A stretch of DNA of 64,000 nucleotides from Gammaproteobacteria bacterium 42_54_T18 (GCA_002163245.1 MAAL01000115.1:44023-108022); one strand, 5' to 3'; positions 19,002 through 28,568 are shown, counted from the first letter of the stretch. The notes: a model not told the origin generated them from the sequence alone. Made by a program: numbers and translations.

Positions 19002-20678
19002 TCACAACGCTAATTCTTTATCTATATTCAATACAGGGATATCGCTTTTGTATTCTAAGGGCGTACTTTTAACGCCCCCATCATCGTCAAAATCAATCAG
19101 CTGTCCATTTTCCATTTTCAACAGCCTATCCGACAAATGAAAATAGCGATCATCATGTGAAATAACAAATATCGTTTTACCTTGTTCTTTCAACTCAGGG
19201 AGTAAGTGGTGATAAAATACATCCTTAAATGCAGGATCCTGATCTGCGGCCCACTCATCAAACAGCAGGAATGGCCTATCTTCTAAATAAGCGACAATTA
19301 GCGCTAACCGTTTTCGCTGCCCTTGAGATAGATTTCTCGAAGTAAACGCTCCATCTTTAATCTTTACCTTATGCTGAAGATTAAGTTTGGAAATCAATTC
19401 ATTACCTACACTATCTAAATCCACGTACTGATCTTCCAATAATTGCTCAAACAAATGAAAATCAGAAAAAACAGCTGAAAATAACTGGCGATATTGATCT
19501 CTGCTTTCATTATTGATCACCCTTCCATCCAGTTTGATCACCCCCTCTTCAGGAACATACAAACCAACCAAAAGCTTCGCTAATGTAGTTTTGCCACTAC
19601 CATTACCACCAACAAGAAACACCAATTCTCCAGGTGAAAAACGCAAACTAACAGGCCCCAACGTAAAGAAGTCGTCACTTCCTTCGTGATAATAGCGATG
19701 CTGAACTGATGTTAACTCCAACAGTTCAAATGACTTTATTTGTTCTTTTGCTAATATTTCATCATCAACTAGCTGCTGACAAACTTCATCAATGTGATCG
19801 GCAGCTATCTTGGCGAAGTTAAGCGCCGGCATATTCAACAACAATACTTCTAGAGGGGGCATCATAAAAATAAAAAGCAACGCAAACCCCGTCATAACCC
19901 TCAAGGGCGCACCATCAGCAGCCATAATCGCCATCGCTACGCCAATAAAAGTAAAAATCAGAAATCTCCCCCAACTGGTTGCCATTACAAAAATAGACAT
20001 ACCTTTTATGCGAGAATTTTGAACACCAGAAATTGACCTTCCAAGAACCTGGTCAAAAAACGCCAATCTCTTTTGTGTATTTAAACGCATCTCTTTCGCT
20101 CCACCAATCAGTGATTCGAAATGTCCAAATAACCTGTCCTGTTCATTCGCGGCGTCTTTTAAATAAGAAATGGCTCTGAGATGGATAAAATGAAAACCAA
20201 GCGACCCTAGAAGTAGAGCAAGACATGCCATTAAAAAAAATGGTAATGACAAAATGGCAATATAAAGTAAACCTCCCGCGACCATCACTGCACTTGTCAG
20301 TACTCTAGGCAAACCAACAAAAAATTCAGCTACCTTTAGGCTGTGTTCAGTCAATGCTGATTTAATTCGAGCATCGCCAACACGTTCCAAATGATGATAA
20401 TCCGCTGCAAGCACCCTGCTTGCGACATGCTCTCGAACACCGGCATGAGCTCGGGCCGTTAGTCGCTCAAAGAGTATTGAAGACACAACCTGCGTAACCA
20501 AGCTAGATACCGCTACCAATGCAAAACCCAATAGCCACTGCGTGCGAGTATCGCCTACACTGTTAACAATTTCATTAATGATTGAAACCAACGCTATACT
20601 CATCACCCCGGCCAACAAGCTCAAGGCAATGGCCGAATAAAATAAGGGCTTAGTCTGACCTATTAATCGGATAAGCAT
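19002..20678 (-). CDS. Cyclic-peptide/siderophore ABC exporter (PvdE/SyrD type)
   Basis: A 558-residue half-transporter with a transmembrane domain fused to an ATPase. About six hydrophobic segments lie in residues 10-290; the ATPase has Walker A GGNGSGKTT near 355, signature LSQGQRKRLAL and Walker B FLLFDEWAADQDP. The DEWAADQDP form and overall length match the PvdE/SyrD family, which moves siderophore precursors or lipopeptides from cytoplasm to periplasm. As first gene of the leftward operon it probably exports the NRPS product, perhaps as an acylated precursor that is then trimmed outside, as known for pyoverdine. No acylase is visible here. Confidence 0.92.
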   Translation of the reverse strand: MLIRLIGQTKPLFYSAIALSLLAGVMSIALVSIINEIVNSVGDTRTQWLLGFALVAVSSLVTQVVSSILFERLTARAHAGVREHVASRVLAADYHHLERVGDARIKSALTEHSLKVAEFFVGLPRVLTSAVMVAGGLLYIAILSLPFFLMACLALLLGSLGFHFIHLRAISYLKDAANEQDRLFGHFESLIGGAKEMRLNTQKRLAFFDQVLGRSISGVQNSRIKGMSIFVMATSWGRFLIFTFIGVAMAIMAADGAPLRVMTGFALLFIFMMPPLEVLLLNMPALNFAKIAADHIDEVCQQLVDDEILAKEQIKSFELLELTSVQHRYYHEGSDDFFTLGPVSLRFSPGELVFLVGGNGSGKTTLAKLLVGLYVPEEGVIKLDGRVINNESRDQYRQLFSAVFSDFHLFEQLLEDQYVDLDSVGNELISKLNLQHKVKIKDGAFTSRNLSQGQRKRLALIVAYLEDRPFLLFDEWAADQDPAFKDVFYHHLLPELKEQGKTIFVISHDDRYFHLSDRLLKMENGQLIDFDDDGGVKSTPLEYKSDIPVLNIDKELAL

Positions 20679-20924
20679 TCTACTATTTCCACTAGTTAGT
20701 TACTTCTGTAGTAAATAGACGAATTCAAACGATTAATATTTAGCTAATATGAAAAAAATAATTGATAAATGTTAAAATCACTACTAGCGCATCACTCTCA
20801 AACTCGAATAAAAACCAATCATGTAATAAATATTTCTATATTTTTCCTAAATTATTAATCCGTCCATTCGTTATTTAAAGACAAGGATTCAATAGTTAAC
20901 CCTCCCTCACAGGAAAAAAGTGCA
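20679..20924. promoter_or_regulatory. Divergent promoter region of the siderophore locus
   Basis: This 246-bp AT-rich gap separates the leftward exporter operon from the rightward acetyltransferase, so it must hold promoters for both. I see no strong Fur 7-1-7 box. The stretch 20755-20780 has loose similarity to Fur hexamers (TGATAAA, then ATCA) but is unconvincing, and an imperfect palindrome centred on TTTAGCTAA lies near 20740-20755. Iron control is expected from the genes but not proven here. Confidence 0.45.
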
Positions 20925-21983
20925 ATGCCTTCTCACCCCCCCTTTCCCTTTATAATGGACAAGCCAGAATTCGATTTTGTAAGTTATTTTCAAGGAAATC
21001 CCATATACATACATCAAGAAGGGTCTGACCTTTTACTCGAATCCGCCTCCAAACTATCTCCTCAGATATGGCATTGGAACACTTCGACCCGCACCCTTCA
21101 AGAAGCTAACAATGTCGATACAGCCGGTCTATTTTCAACCCTCGATCGCACATTTTCATGCCACCCCGAAATAGAAAAAGTACGCTTGGTTGTCAATAAC
21201 GATTTGGAACAAACCATAAAATTTCATGGTTTATCTATCCCTAACCCTTCTAACCTTCTAGAAATCTCATCCGAACAATTCTGGCAATCAACAGCGCTAT
21301 GGCTAAATTTGCCAAAAACACAGACCTACCCATTACGATATATCAGCAACCTAGCCAACAACGCCACAACTTCGCACCCTCTACGACCAGATAAAACCTA
21401 CGGCACGCTTTACCGCCGCTTCATCCCTTGGTTAAAAAAAACTTTTAGCATTAGAACTTTTGACCTCGAAAGAGATTTGACGCACTTCAACAACTGGATG
21501 AATGACTCCAGGGTTGCCTTTTTTTGGGAAGAGCAAGGAACTCTACAAGAACACACAACGTATATAGAAAATATTATTGCCGACCCTCACAACCAACCAT
21601 TAATTGGTTGCTTTGACGACGAACCCTTTGCTTACTTTGAGGCTTACTGGGCCAAAGAAGACCGAATCGCCCCCTTTTGCGATGCAAGTGATTTCGATCG
21701 AGGGTGGCACCTTCTCGTTGGTGAATCCGCATATCGCGGTCGCCAATGGTTTTCTGCCTGGTTTCCTTCCTTGCAACACTATTTATTCCTGGATGATACT
21801 CGCACTCAACGAATTGTCGCTGAACCGCGTCACGACAACCAAAAACTTATTAGCCACGCTTCAAACCTTGGATTCGACAAAGTGATGGTATTTGACTTTC
21901 CACACAAGCGCGCACAGCTTATTCGCTTATCTCGAGAACGCTTCTTTTCTGAAAATAGAATACAACCCGCAAACAAAACTTAA
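20925..21983 (+). CDS. Siderophore hydroxamate N-acetyltransferase (GNAT, IucB/AlcB-like)
   Basis: The 352-residue protein has a C-terminal GNAT domain of the siderophore-acetyltransferase type: FDLERDLTHFNNWMNDSRVAFFW, then FAYFEAYWAKEDRI, GWHLLVGE and RIVAEPRHDN. Relatives (IucB, RhbD, VbsA) transfer an acetyl or acyl group onto an N-hydroxylated amine. Here the expected reaction is N5-hydroxyornithine to N5-acetyl-N5-hydroxyornithine before loading on the NRPS; acyl-CoA choice cannot be read from sequence. The N-terminal 150 residues are less conserved, as usual in this family. AGGA lies about ten bases before the ATG. Divergent from the exporter operon, it is followed 33 bp later by the reductase gene. 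Confidence 0.88.
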   Translation: MPSHPPFPFIMDKPEFDFVSYFQGNPIYIHQEGSDLLLESASKLSPQIWHWNTSTRTLQEANNVDTAGLFSTLDRTFSCHPEIEKVRLVVNNDLEQTIKFHGLSIPNPSNLLEISSEQFWQSTALWLNLPKTQTYPLRYISNLANNATTSHPLRPDKTYGTLYRRFIPWLKKTFSIRTFDLERDLTHFNNWMNDSRVAFFWEEQGTLQEHTTYIENIIADPHNQPLIGCFDDEPFAYFEAYWAKEDRIAPFCDASDFDRGWHLLVGESAYRGRQWFSAWFPSLQHYLFLDDTRTQRIVAEPRHDNQKLISHASNLGFDKVMVFDFPHKRAQLIRLSRERFFSENRIQPANKT

Positions 21984-22016
21984 TTTCGCACAACAAGTTA
22001 TCAAGCAGGATTATAT

Positions 22017-22781
22017 ATGGCCAAATTACCTATCCGTGACCTTAACGTCGTTCGAAGTGAGCAAGTAACACCGAATATGCAACGGATCACACTAGGCGGC
22101 ACAGAACTTCACAATTTCCCGAAAAACCATGAGGGCGCATGGATAGCTCTCCTTTTTCCTCAAGCAGGAGACACAAAAGTACACAAACCCAGGCTGCTGC
22201 AGGCAAAAAGCAAACAACCTCGCAGACGCTACTACACCATTAAAAATTTTAATGAAGAAACAAAAGAACTAACAATTGACATGGTTCTGCATGGAGGTTT
22301 GCTTCATACAGGTGTTGCGTCTAATTGGGCTCGAAAATGTAGAAAAGGTGATAACATCGTCATTGCCGGCCCTCATTTACGCAAAGCGAACAAACCGGCA
22401 CAAATGATCGACAAAGATGCCGCTTGGTTTTTCCTTATTGGTGACATGACAGCCTTACCCGCAGTTATCTGTAACATAAAACTCTTGCCGCAAAACGCTA
22501 AAGGTTACGTGATTATTGAAATCTGCAATGAAAGCGACAAGCAAGAGCTACAATGCCCGAATGGTATAGAAATACATTGGCTTATTAACCCCCACCCATC
22601 ACAACGCAACCACAACTTGGCCAACAAGGTAAAATCGCTCCCATGGTTAACCGGAATCCCTTCCATCTGGTCAGCCTGCGAACAAAGCACAATGTACCAA
22701 TTACGTTATTACTTCAACGAAGATAGAAATGTCAATTTAAAAGAAAACTATATTGTTAGCTATTGGAAAATCGGGCAATAA
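22017..22781 (+). CDS. Siderophore-interacting protein, FAD ferric-siderophore reductase
   Basis: This 254-residue cytoplasmic flavoprotein resembles the SIP/ViuB family, which releases iron by reducing the ferric siderophore. The FAD-binding barrel carries RRYYTIKNF (RxYT motif) near residue 63-71 and a VLHGG...ASNWA phosphate-binding stretch, followed by the NAD(P)H-side domain with FLIGDMTALPA near residue 140. The C-terminal domain (IWSACEQSTMYQLRYYF) is typical of SIPs. A good AGGA ribosome site is seven bases from the ATG. It is co-directional with the acetyltransferase and completes the make-export-import-release set of the locus. Confidence 0.92.
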   Translation: MAKLPIRDLNVVRSEQVTPNMQRITLGGTELHNFPKNHEGAWIALLFPQAGDTKVHKPRLLQAKSKQPRRRYYTIKNFNEETKELTIDMVLHGGLLHTGVASNWARKCRKGDNIVIAGPHLRKANKPAQMIDKDAAWFFLIGDMTALPAVICNIKLLPQNAKGYVIIEICNESDKQELQCPNGIEIHWLINPHPSQRNHNLANKVKSLPWLTGIPSIWSACEQSTMYQLRYYFNEDRNVNLKENYIVSYWKIGQ

Positions 22782-22853
22782 AAAGTTAAGTAACCATCAT
22801 TAAAAAACAAATAACTGGTACTTAATCAAGCTGATTTCGACACCGTATTTTGT

Positions 22854-23405
22854 TTAAAACAATGGCACTCCCGCAATGGATCGATGGAATCCCATTGCCA
22901 TGCCATAAATCATAAATCCGGCAACAATTGACACCAGATTCCAGTATGGCTTAACAGAATTTGGTTGCACGTAGGGTTTATGCTTTTCAATGGTTATCAT
23001 TTTGACAACTGAAAATACAACAAAACCACTAAACAATATCATGGATGCAAGATCACCATTTGCAAGTAAATGTGCGACACCCCATATTGTCACACCCAAT
23101 AACATAGGGTGCTTAATAACTCGCTTAAAATTATTGGGGATTTGAGAAACTGAAAGCAACAACATGGCCACCAATACCATCAACATGGTTAAGTGTCGCG
23201 TCCACACAGGGGGGTTCCAAACTTCAACAAAGTCACTATCACCCTTCCCATAAACAATCAAGACAAAACCAATGATTGAAAATAAGGAATAGATTCCCTT
23301 ATAGGCTGGCTCACCCATCTTTTCTACGAAATATTTCCGTACATTCAATTCGGGAATAAAATGAACAATAAAAAAAACAGATAATCCCAATATTAATAAA
23401 ATCAT
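22854..23405 (-). CDS. NnrU-family integral membrane protein
   Basis: A membrane protein of about 183 residues with five or six hydrophobic helices and the NnrU signature (IKHPMLLGVTIWGVAHLLANGD near residues 95-117). The open frame reaches a GTG at 23414, but AGAGGG is correctly spaced from the ATG at 23405, so that start is preferred. NnrU proteins were first noticed beside denitrification genes, but many members are found elsewhere and relate to isoprenylcysteine-methyltransferase-like membrane proteins. No denitrification gene is present, so the role is unknown. It follows the MarR gene in the same direction (55 bp away) and may be its target. Confidence 0.85.
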   Translation of the reverse strand: MILLILGLSVFFIVHFIPELNVRKYFVEKMGEPAYKGIYSLFSIIGFVLIVYGKGDSDFVEVWNPPVWTRHLTMLMVLVAMLLLSVSQIPNNFKRVIKHPMLLGVTIWGVAHLLANGDLASMILFSGFVVFSVVKMITIEKHKPYVQPNSVKPYWNLVSIVAGFMIYGMAMGFHRSIAGVPLF

Positions 23406-23460
23406 AACGCACACCCTCTCATAGAGTTCTAAATATTTTCATCCGAAAAAACAGGTTAAC

Positions 23461-23892
23461 TTAGAGCCTTGAACTCAAGTTAACCCACATTCTTTTTAAT
23501 ACTCTTTTAGTGATTTCCATGTCTTTTTTTGATATACCCTCAATCAACATATCCTCCATACCCAGCACAATATCATTTGCTTCAGAAAGATCCGCATCAT
23601 CATCAAGCGTTAGCAAGTTGACCCGTTTATCAACAGGTGAAACCTTCCTGTTAATATAACCCTTCCCCTCGAGCACACTTATAGCCACTGAAAGCGTGGA
23701 TGCTTTCACCGATAATTTTTTAGCTAAATCCTTTTGGCTAATACCCACTTCGCCGATTAAAAGGCCGACAATCCTAAATTCCTGCATAGAGATATTAATC
23801 TCTTTCAAAGGCGCTTCCATTAATTGCGGTACTAACCGCGAAAGCTTGCTTATTTGCGGCATAAGCAAATCATCGTAATTCATCATCGCCAT
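23461..23892 (-). CDS. MarR-family transcriptional regulator
   Basis: A 143-residue winged-helix regulator: LIGEVGISQKDLAKKLSVKASTLSVAISVLEGKGYINRKVSPVDKR forms the recognition helix and wing (about residues 48-93), flanked by dimerisation helices. The ATG has a strong AAGGAG site. Seventeen bases upstream of the start is a perfect 33-bp palindrome, a very likely autoregulatory operator. The nnrU gene is downstream in the same direction. The divergent B12 riboswitch operon begins about 110 bp further on, so the regulator could touch that promoter too. The inducing ligand is unknown. Confidence 0.93.
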   Translation of the reverse strand: MAMMNYDDLLMPQISKLSRLVPQLMEAPLKEINISMQEFRIVGLLIGEVGISQKDLAKKLSVKASTLSVAISVLEGKGYINRKVSPVDKRVNLLTLDDDADLSEANDIVLGMEDMLIEGISKKDMEITKRVLKRMWVNLSSRL

Positions 23893-23908
23893 AAATCTCC
23901 TTATCGAT

Positions 23909-23941
23909 AATTATATTTAGTTAGCCTAACTAAATATAATT
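23909..23941. promoter_or_regulatory. Perfect 33-bp palindromic operator (16-1-16) before marR
   Basis: Two 16-base arms are exact reverse complements around one C at 23925, with core TTAGTTAGCCTAACTAA. Position 17 bp upstream of the MarR start suggests autoregulation by the MarR dimer. The core also resembles the DtxR/IdeR iron box (TTAGGTTAG-S-CTAACCTAA), but no such regulator is seen here. Confidence 0.8.
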
Positions 23942-24017
23942 GAAAATGCAACAAACCATTTCATTGGTCTCAAAAGACAAAAACAAATTTGACAAAATAT
24001 AGTCAATTAGATAATGT

Positions 24018-24195
24018 TCGCCCCAGTTATGTGCTCCCCTCTGGGGATTAAAAGGGAATACGGTAAAAATCCGTAACTGTTCTCGCAACTGTAAGTATGG
24101 AGCGAGTTTCCATTAAGCCACTGCTATTAGCGGGAAGGCGGAAACAAGCAATGATATACAAGTCAGGAGACCTGCCATTACCAGTCGTTACTGTG
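24018..24195 (+). ncRNA. Cobalamin (AdoCbl) riboswitch
   Basis: Hallmarks appear in order: GGGAATACGGT near 24054, AATCCGTAACTGTTCTCGC with CAACTGTAA, AGCCACTG near 24116, GGGAAGGCGG near 24132, and the B12 box AGTCAGGAGACCTGCC at 24161-24176. This aptamer class binds adenosyl- or other cobalamins and shuts down expression when B12 is plentiful. It is upstream of, and in the same direction as, the btuB-led operon, so it should repress B12 uptake. The outer boundaries are approximate. Confidence 0.96.
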
Positions 24196-24268
24196 CCATT
24201 GAGCGAGATTTCTTGGTGGGCGGATGCACCGTTGCAGTAACGTAAACAACCCTGTTTATGTTTTTTTT
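24186..24268 (+). promoter_or_regulatory. Possible expression platform of the B12 riboswitch
   Basis: CGTTACTG (24186-24193) can pair with CAGTAACG (24235-24242). Directly after it, TAAACA (24243-24248) pairs with TGTTTA (24253-24258) and is followed by eight T residues (24261-24268), like a weak intrinsic terminator. These could be alternative structures controlled by the aptamer. The leader continues about 220 nt to the btuB start, so control at translation is also possible. Confidence 0.5.
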
Positions 24269-24485
24269 GCTGTAACGAGAGGCTTTATACAAATTCGTCG
24301 AATACCTAACTATCCGTTGTAAGGGTTAACACCCAAAATTTGTCTGTGTTTGTTGCATTCACGTTAATATATACGCACGCCCAACATTTACATCAGGCAA
24401 CAAACTCTATCTCATTAAGAAGATGGAGCGATAGCATTCGTCTATTTGTAATCTCTCCTACGGCACCTTTGTAGGAATTTGAACC

Positions 24486-26462
24486 ATGAAAAGAATACTG
24501 GCCCTTACACTCGCGATCTTGAGCACTGTCGCTATTGCTGATGATATTGTTATCAATGCGACTAAAATCAATAAAAGCACGTCGACAATCACTCAGTCTG
24601 TATCTGTCATTACTGAAGACCAAATTAAGGAACAAGGTTTCACCAACGTTACCGAAGTTCTCCGACAAAATGCAGGTATAGAATTCAAAAAAGTTAATGG
24701 ACCAGGTCATTATGCCTATATAAAAATGCGAGGATTTAGCACAGGGCACATTCTTTTAGTCGTTGATGGAGTAAAGATTACGAATGAAGGTGCTCCTGAC
24801 GGTATCGGTGCAATCATCAACCAAATGGACTCCGATAGTATTGAAAAAATTGAAATACTTCGCGGCCCTCAAGCAACACTGTATGGTGCAAACAGCACCG
24901 CAGGAGTTATATCCATTACCACAAAAAGTGGTAAAAACATTAAACCAGAGTTAAGTATTGGATTCGAAGCAGGCTCTCTTGATTGGGAAAAAACAAAAGC
25001 CTCGTTACGGAATAGCCATAACGCTGGAGATGGAAACGTTAACTATTCCATTAATTTATCCAAAGTGAATAGTGACGGTATTATCGAAGATGAATTCTAT
25101 GAAGACACAAGCGAGCAATTGAAATTAGGTTACACGATAAATTCCATTGAAACGGGCCTAAGTTTCTGGCAAACCGATAATAAATATGGCTACGCAGAGC
25201 TGATAGAACCATACGACGAAAGAACAAAGCAGAACATCTATGGTTTTCAGATCCCAGATCCCAATCAATATTCCGCGACTAAAAGCCGACTTATCAGCAG
25301 TTTTCTCAAACACAAGATCAACGAAACCATTAGCCACAAAATCCAAATAAGCACAACTGAAAGCGAACGAAAAACCGAAGACTCACCTGATGGAGTGTTA
25401 GGTTCCATTGTCGCTCCAGAAGATGGTTTTTTTCAAGGAAATTCTAGTTATAATCAAGGTGAAGTGGTTTCCGTAGAAGATAGAAGTACGACAAGTTATT
25501 CAAGGTTTGAAGAAAAAAGCCAACAAATCTCCTATAATTTGTTATATCAGAACGATACATTTAGTGGAGCTCTAGGGCTTGAAGACCATCAAGCCGAAGC
25601 AGAAAAGCAAGCCTCTTACCTAATAGGGCTTGTAGATGGCGAGCTTGATTATCGGTCAACTTTTATCAATGGAGAGTACTCAATTGGGCAATCTGGCGTA
25701 ACGCTAGCTGCCGGCTTGCGTAATGACAACTATGATGGCTGGAAAAACACAACCGTTGGCAGCATTGGTATTAATTACAACATTGATTCAGTCTCAATAT
25801 TTAGCAACTACGGCACCAGCTACAAAGTACCAACCCTAAACCAAACGACAGGTAACTACGGTAGCGATACACTGACGCCTGAATCAGGAACAACCTTTGA
25901 ATCAGGCATTCGTCAGCAACTTATGCAAGGTCGATTAGTATGGGATGCGACACTTTGGCGAACTCAACTGGATAATATCATTTTCTTTGACAGCACTATT
26001 CCCAACGCCCTCTCATGGAACGAATTTGGAAAATACAATAATGGATCAAAGCAACGAACCAAAGGTATAGAGCTAAATATAGCATTTAGTTTAACGCCCG
26101 AATTAACACTGCAAAGTAATTACACCTATACCGATTCACATATGAAGGCTAAAGATTCTCGCGACTGGGAACGAACCGTGCAAATAGCAAAAAACAAAGG
26201 GAATATTGCCTTATTTTATAGTGTAGAGAAAATATCCACAGCAGTTAACGTTTACTACAGTGGTTCACGTTTACGCTGGAAAGGCGATGTTGAAATGGAA
26301 AGCTACGTTCGTGTTGATGTATCCGCAAACTACAAATTTAGCGATAATTTTGAAATGTATACTCGCATTGAAAACCTGCTGGATGAAAATGCAGAAGAAG
26401 GTTTGGGCTATCAACCTCTTGGCACTTACGCCATCGCTGGAATCAGTTACGACTTTTTCTAA
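24486..26462 (+). CDS. btuB: TonB-dependent vitamin B12 receptor (BtuB-like)
   Basis: A 658-residue outer-membrane transporter with a signal peptide (MKRILALTLAILSTVAIA), a TonB-box-like DDIVINAT just after it, a plug (SVSVITEDQIKEQGFTNVTEVLRQNAGI, MRGFSTGHILLVVDGV, EILRGPQATLYGANSTAGVI) and a barrel ending YDFF with terminal Phe. The B12 riboswitch in its leader and the corrinoid-type ABC genes downstream support cobalamin or another corrinoid as substrate. Its stop overlaps the next start (TAATG). Length is somewhat greater than E. coli BtuB (about 594 mature residues). Confidence 0.93.
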   Translation: MKRILALTLAILSTVAIADDIVINATKINKSTSTITQSVSVITEDQIKEQGFTNVTEVLRQNAGIEFKKVNGPGHYAYIKMRGFSTGHILLVVDGVKITNEGAPDGIGAIINQMDSDSIEKIEILRGPQATLYGANSTAGVISITTKSGKNIKPELSIGFEAGSLDWEKTKASLRNSHNAGDGNVNYSINLSKVNSDGIIEDEFYEDTSEQLKLGYTINSIETGLSFWQTDNKYGYAELIEPYDERTKQNIYGFQIPDPNQYSATKSRLISSFLKHKINETISHKIQISTTESERKTEDSPDGVLGSIVAPEDGFFQGNSSYNQGEVVSVEDRSTTSYSRFEEKSQQISYNLLYQNDTFSGALGLEDHQAEAEKQASYLIGLVDGELDYRSTFINGEYSIGQSGVTLAAGLRNDNYDGWKNTTVGSIGINYNIDSVSIFSNYGTSYKVPTLNQTTGNYGSDTLTPESGTTFESGIRQQLMQGRLVWDATLWRTQLDNIIFFDSTIPNALSWNEFGKYNNGSKQRTKGIELNIAFSLTPELTLQSNYTYTDSHMKAKDSRDWERTVQIAKNKGNIALFYSVEKISTAVNVYYSGSRLRWKGDVEMESYVRVDVSANYKFSDNFEMYTRIENLLDENAEEGLGYQPLGTYAIAGISYDFF

Positions 26463-27517
26463 TGAGAAAGTCTACCTCACGTCTGGCTATGACTATTAGC
26501 CTTATCGCAATCGTTACAATAGCTTTCTATTGTGACTTCAAACCCAACAGCATTCTGGTGATCGGCGGTGCGTTAACAGGCAGCACGGTTTTGGGGGAAC
26601 ATTTCCCCAAAACCATCACGGACCCAATCGGCCAATCCTTCACGTTGAACGCACCCGCAAAACGTATTGTGTCCGCTATTCTAGCGGGTGATGAAATGCT
26701 ACAACAACTTAATGCAACCGATAACGTCATCAGCGTTACCCATTTAGCGGATGACGATGTTTTTTCCAATGTGGTTGATCATTTTCCAAAATCAATCTAC
26801 AGAAACCACGCAGAGGTTGAAGAAATCCTTTCACTAACTCCCGACTTAGTGATTGTTGCACCTTATACCAATGCCATTACCGTTCGCTTATTACTGGCCA
26901 ATCATATACCGGTGATCCGCTTTCCTAAGCATAACAGTTTTCAAGATATCGATGACAATATACATCTATTAGCCGATGTACTGGATAAAAAAGAACAAGC
27001 AGATACAACGGTACAGAATATGTGGCGACGCATTCGCTATATTGAGTGCCTCGTACAGAAACAACCAAAACCTCGAGTTCTCTATTTCACTCTTAATGGT
27101 GCCACCGCAGGAAAAGGCACCTTAACTCATGAAATGATCCAATATGCTGGTGGTTACAATGTGGTAAATGAAACGAATATTACAGGATTTTCACGCCTGA
27201 CCAACGAATATGCCGTGAGCCTTCACCCTGACGTTTTATTCCTAACGGACTGGTTTGCCAAAACAAAACAAGAGGCGCTAAATAAGCTCAGTAAGAATCC
27301 GTTATGGAAAGATGTGCCTGCAGTTGCTAATAAACGGATCTTTATCATTAAATCCAAAACATCCGGCACCGTTACTCCCTTTAGAGTAAAGGGCATTGAG
27401 GAGCTGGCCGCAGTATTACATCCAGGCCTTTACGCATCAGCCAATATCACGCGTTGCGAAAGCTCAGATCTACAATCTCAAACGGCAAGAACAACCTCCC
27501 AGAATCCAACATCATGA
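26462..27517 (+). CDS. btuF: Periplasmic B12-binding protein of ABC transporter (BtuF-like)
   Basis: The 351-residue protein has an N-terminal membrane or signal segment (LAMTISLIAIVTIAFYC) and a periplasmic-binding-protein fold of the iron-siderophore/B12 class: PAKRIVSAILAGDEML, EEILSLTPDLVIVAP, then the helical backbone and VVNETNITGFSRLTNEYAVSLHPDVLFLTDWF. It would carry corrinoid to the BtuCD channel. It starts within the btuB stop codon and its own stop overlaps the btuC start (ATGA), so translation is coupled. Family members also bind haem or siderophores; the riboswitch decides the assignment. Confidence 0.88.
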   Translation: MRKSTSRLAMTISLIAIVTIAFYCDFKPNSILVIGGALTGSTVLGEHFPKTITDPIGQSFTLNAPAKRIVSAILAGDEMLQQLNATDNVISVTHLADDDVFSNVVDHFPKSIYRNHAEVEEILSLTPDLVIVAPYTNAITVRLLLANHIPVIRFPKHNSFQDIDDNIHLLADVLDKKEQADTTVQNMWRRIRYIECLVQKQPKPRVLYFTLNGATAGKGTLTHEMIQYAGGYNVVNETNITGFSRLTNEYAVSLHPDVLFLTDWFAKTKQEALNKLSKNPLWKDVPAVANKRIFIIKSKTSGTVTPFRVKGIEELAAVLHPGLYASANITRCESSDLQSQTARTTSQNPTS

Positions 27518-28566
27518 CAAAAAACAGAACCCGCAATAATTATTACTTTTTAGCCTTACTAGGCTTTCTAGTTGGCTCAATACTTTTTTCCGTAAGCACA
27601 GGGCCTGCACAAATTTCCTTATTGGAGGTTTGCCAAGCGCTGCTCTCCAGTGCCCACTCTTACTTTTCAGACCTGTTGGTTCCTGGCCAAGCATTGTGGC
27701 AACAAAGTGTTGTCGCTAATGTCCGGCTTCCCCGCGTACTTACTGGTGCATTTGTCGGTGCATCTTATGCGCTGTGTGGTGTTGTACTCCAAGGGTTGTT
27801 TCGCAATCCATTAGCATCCCCTTCGGTACTGGGTGTCTCCTCAGGCGCATCTCTTGGCGCAGTAGTGGCGATTTTTTTTGGCTTGGCAGCAATTTCCGCT
27901 TGGGTATTACCCGTATTTTCCTTTATCGGCGCATCGTTGACTATGTTCGTGGTTTACAGCATCGCCACTCGTCGCGGCCATACTCCCATTTCAACACTAC
28001 TGCTGGCGGGTGTTGCAATTTCTGCGTTTAATGTTGCGATGTATTCCTTTATTCTTTCCGTCGCATTACAGCATTGGGAAGTCGGCAAGTCTATCGTCTA
28101 TTGGTCTATGGGTGGCCTTGATGGCAGAACCTGGGATCACGTTATCCTAATCCTACCAGCGTTTGTGGTTTGTTTTACCTTCATCACTGCTTACCAGCGT
28201 GATTTAGATGCCTTATTAATGGGTGAGATTCACGCTTCTTCTGTCGGGGTGGATGTTGCCAAAACACGATTAACATTATTAATCATCACTTCCGCACTTA
28301 TTGCTATGGCGGTTGCTGTCGCTGGAGGTATTACTTTTGTAGGTTTGGTTGTTCCTCATATAGTTCGCCTTATCATCGGCCCACATCACCGTTTTGTTAT
28401 CCCCTTATCCGCACTGCTCGGTGCCATCGTCATTGTTTTATCCGACCTAATGCTACGCGGTATATTTTACGAAACAAGAATACCCCTCGGGGTTATCACC
28501 GCATCAATGGGTGCCCCCTTCTTTTTGTTTTTATTATTAAAGCAACGTAAATTAATGCAGGCATAG
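27514..28566 (+). CDS. btuC: B12 ABC transporter permease (BtuC-like, FecCD family)
   Basis: A 350-residue FecCD-family permease with about ten transmembrane helices. Motifs include LPRVLTGAFVGASYALCGVVLQGLFRNPLASPSVLGVSSGASLGAV near the N-terminus and AGGITFVGLVVPHIVRLIIGPHHR near residue 290. The reading frame is open from 27454, but the ATG at 27514 overlapping the btuF stop as ATGA is the likely start. Together with the ATPase it forms the inner-membrane importer. The ATPase gene is not next; an unknown gene is inserted between them. Confidence 0.92.
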   Translation: MTKNRTRNNYYFLALLGFLVGSILFSVSTGPAQISLLEVCQALLSSAHSYFSDLLVPGQALWQQSVVANVRLPRVLTGAFVGASYALCGVVLQGLFRNPLASPSVLGVSSGASLGAVVAIFFGLAAISAWVLPVFSFIGASLTMFVVYSIATRRGHTPISTLLLAGVAISAFNVAMYSFILSVALQHWEVGKSIVYWSMGGLDGRTWDHVILILPAFVVCFTFITAYQRDLDALLMGEIHASSVGVDVAKTRLTLLIITSALIAMAVAVAGGITFVGLVVPHIVRLIIGPHHRFVIPLSALLGAIVIVLSDLMLRGIFYETRIPLGVITASMGAPFFLFLLLKQRKLMQA

Positions 28567-28568
28567 CC

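Noticed and set aside
20755..20780. Fur-like hexamers in the divergent siderophore promoter
   Set aside because: Only loose similarity to the consensus; AT-rich DNA gives such matches by chance, so no Fur site is called.
23909..23941. DtxR/IdeR iron box as the meaning of the 33-bp palindrome
   Set aside because: The core matches the DtxR consensus only partly, and the adjacent gene is a MarR regulator, which explains the site better.
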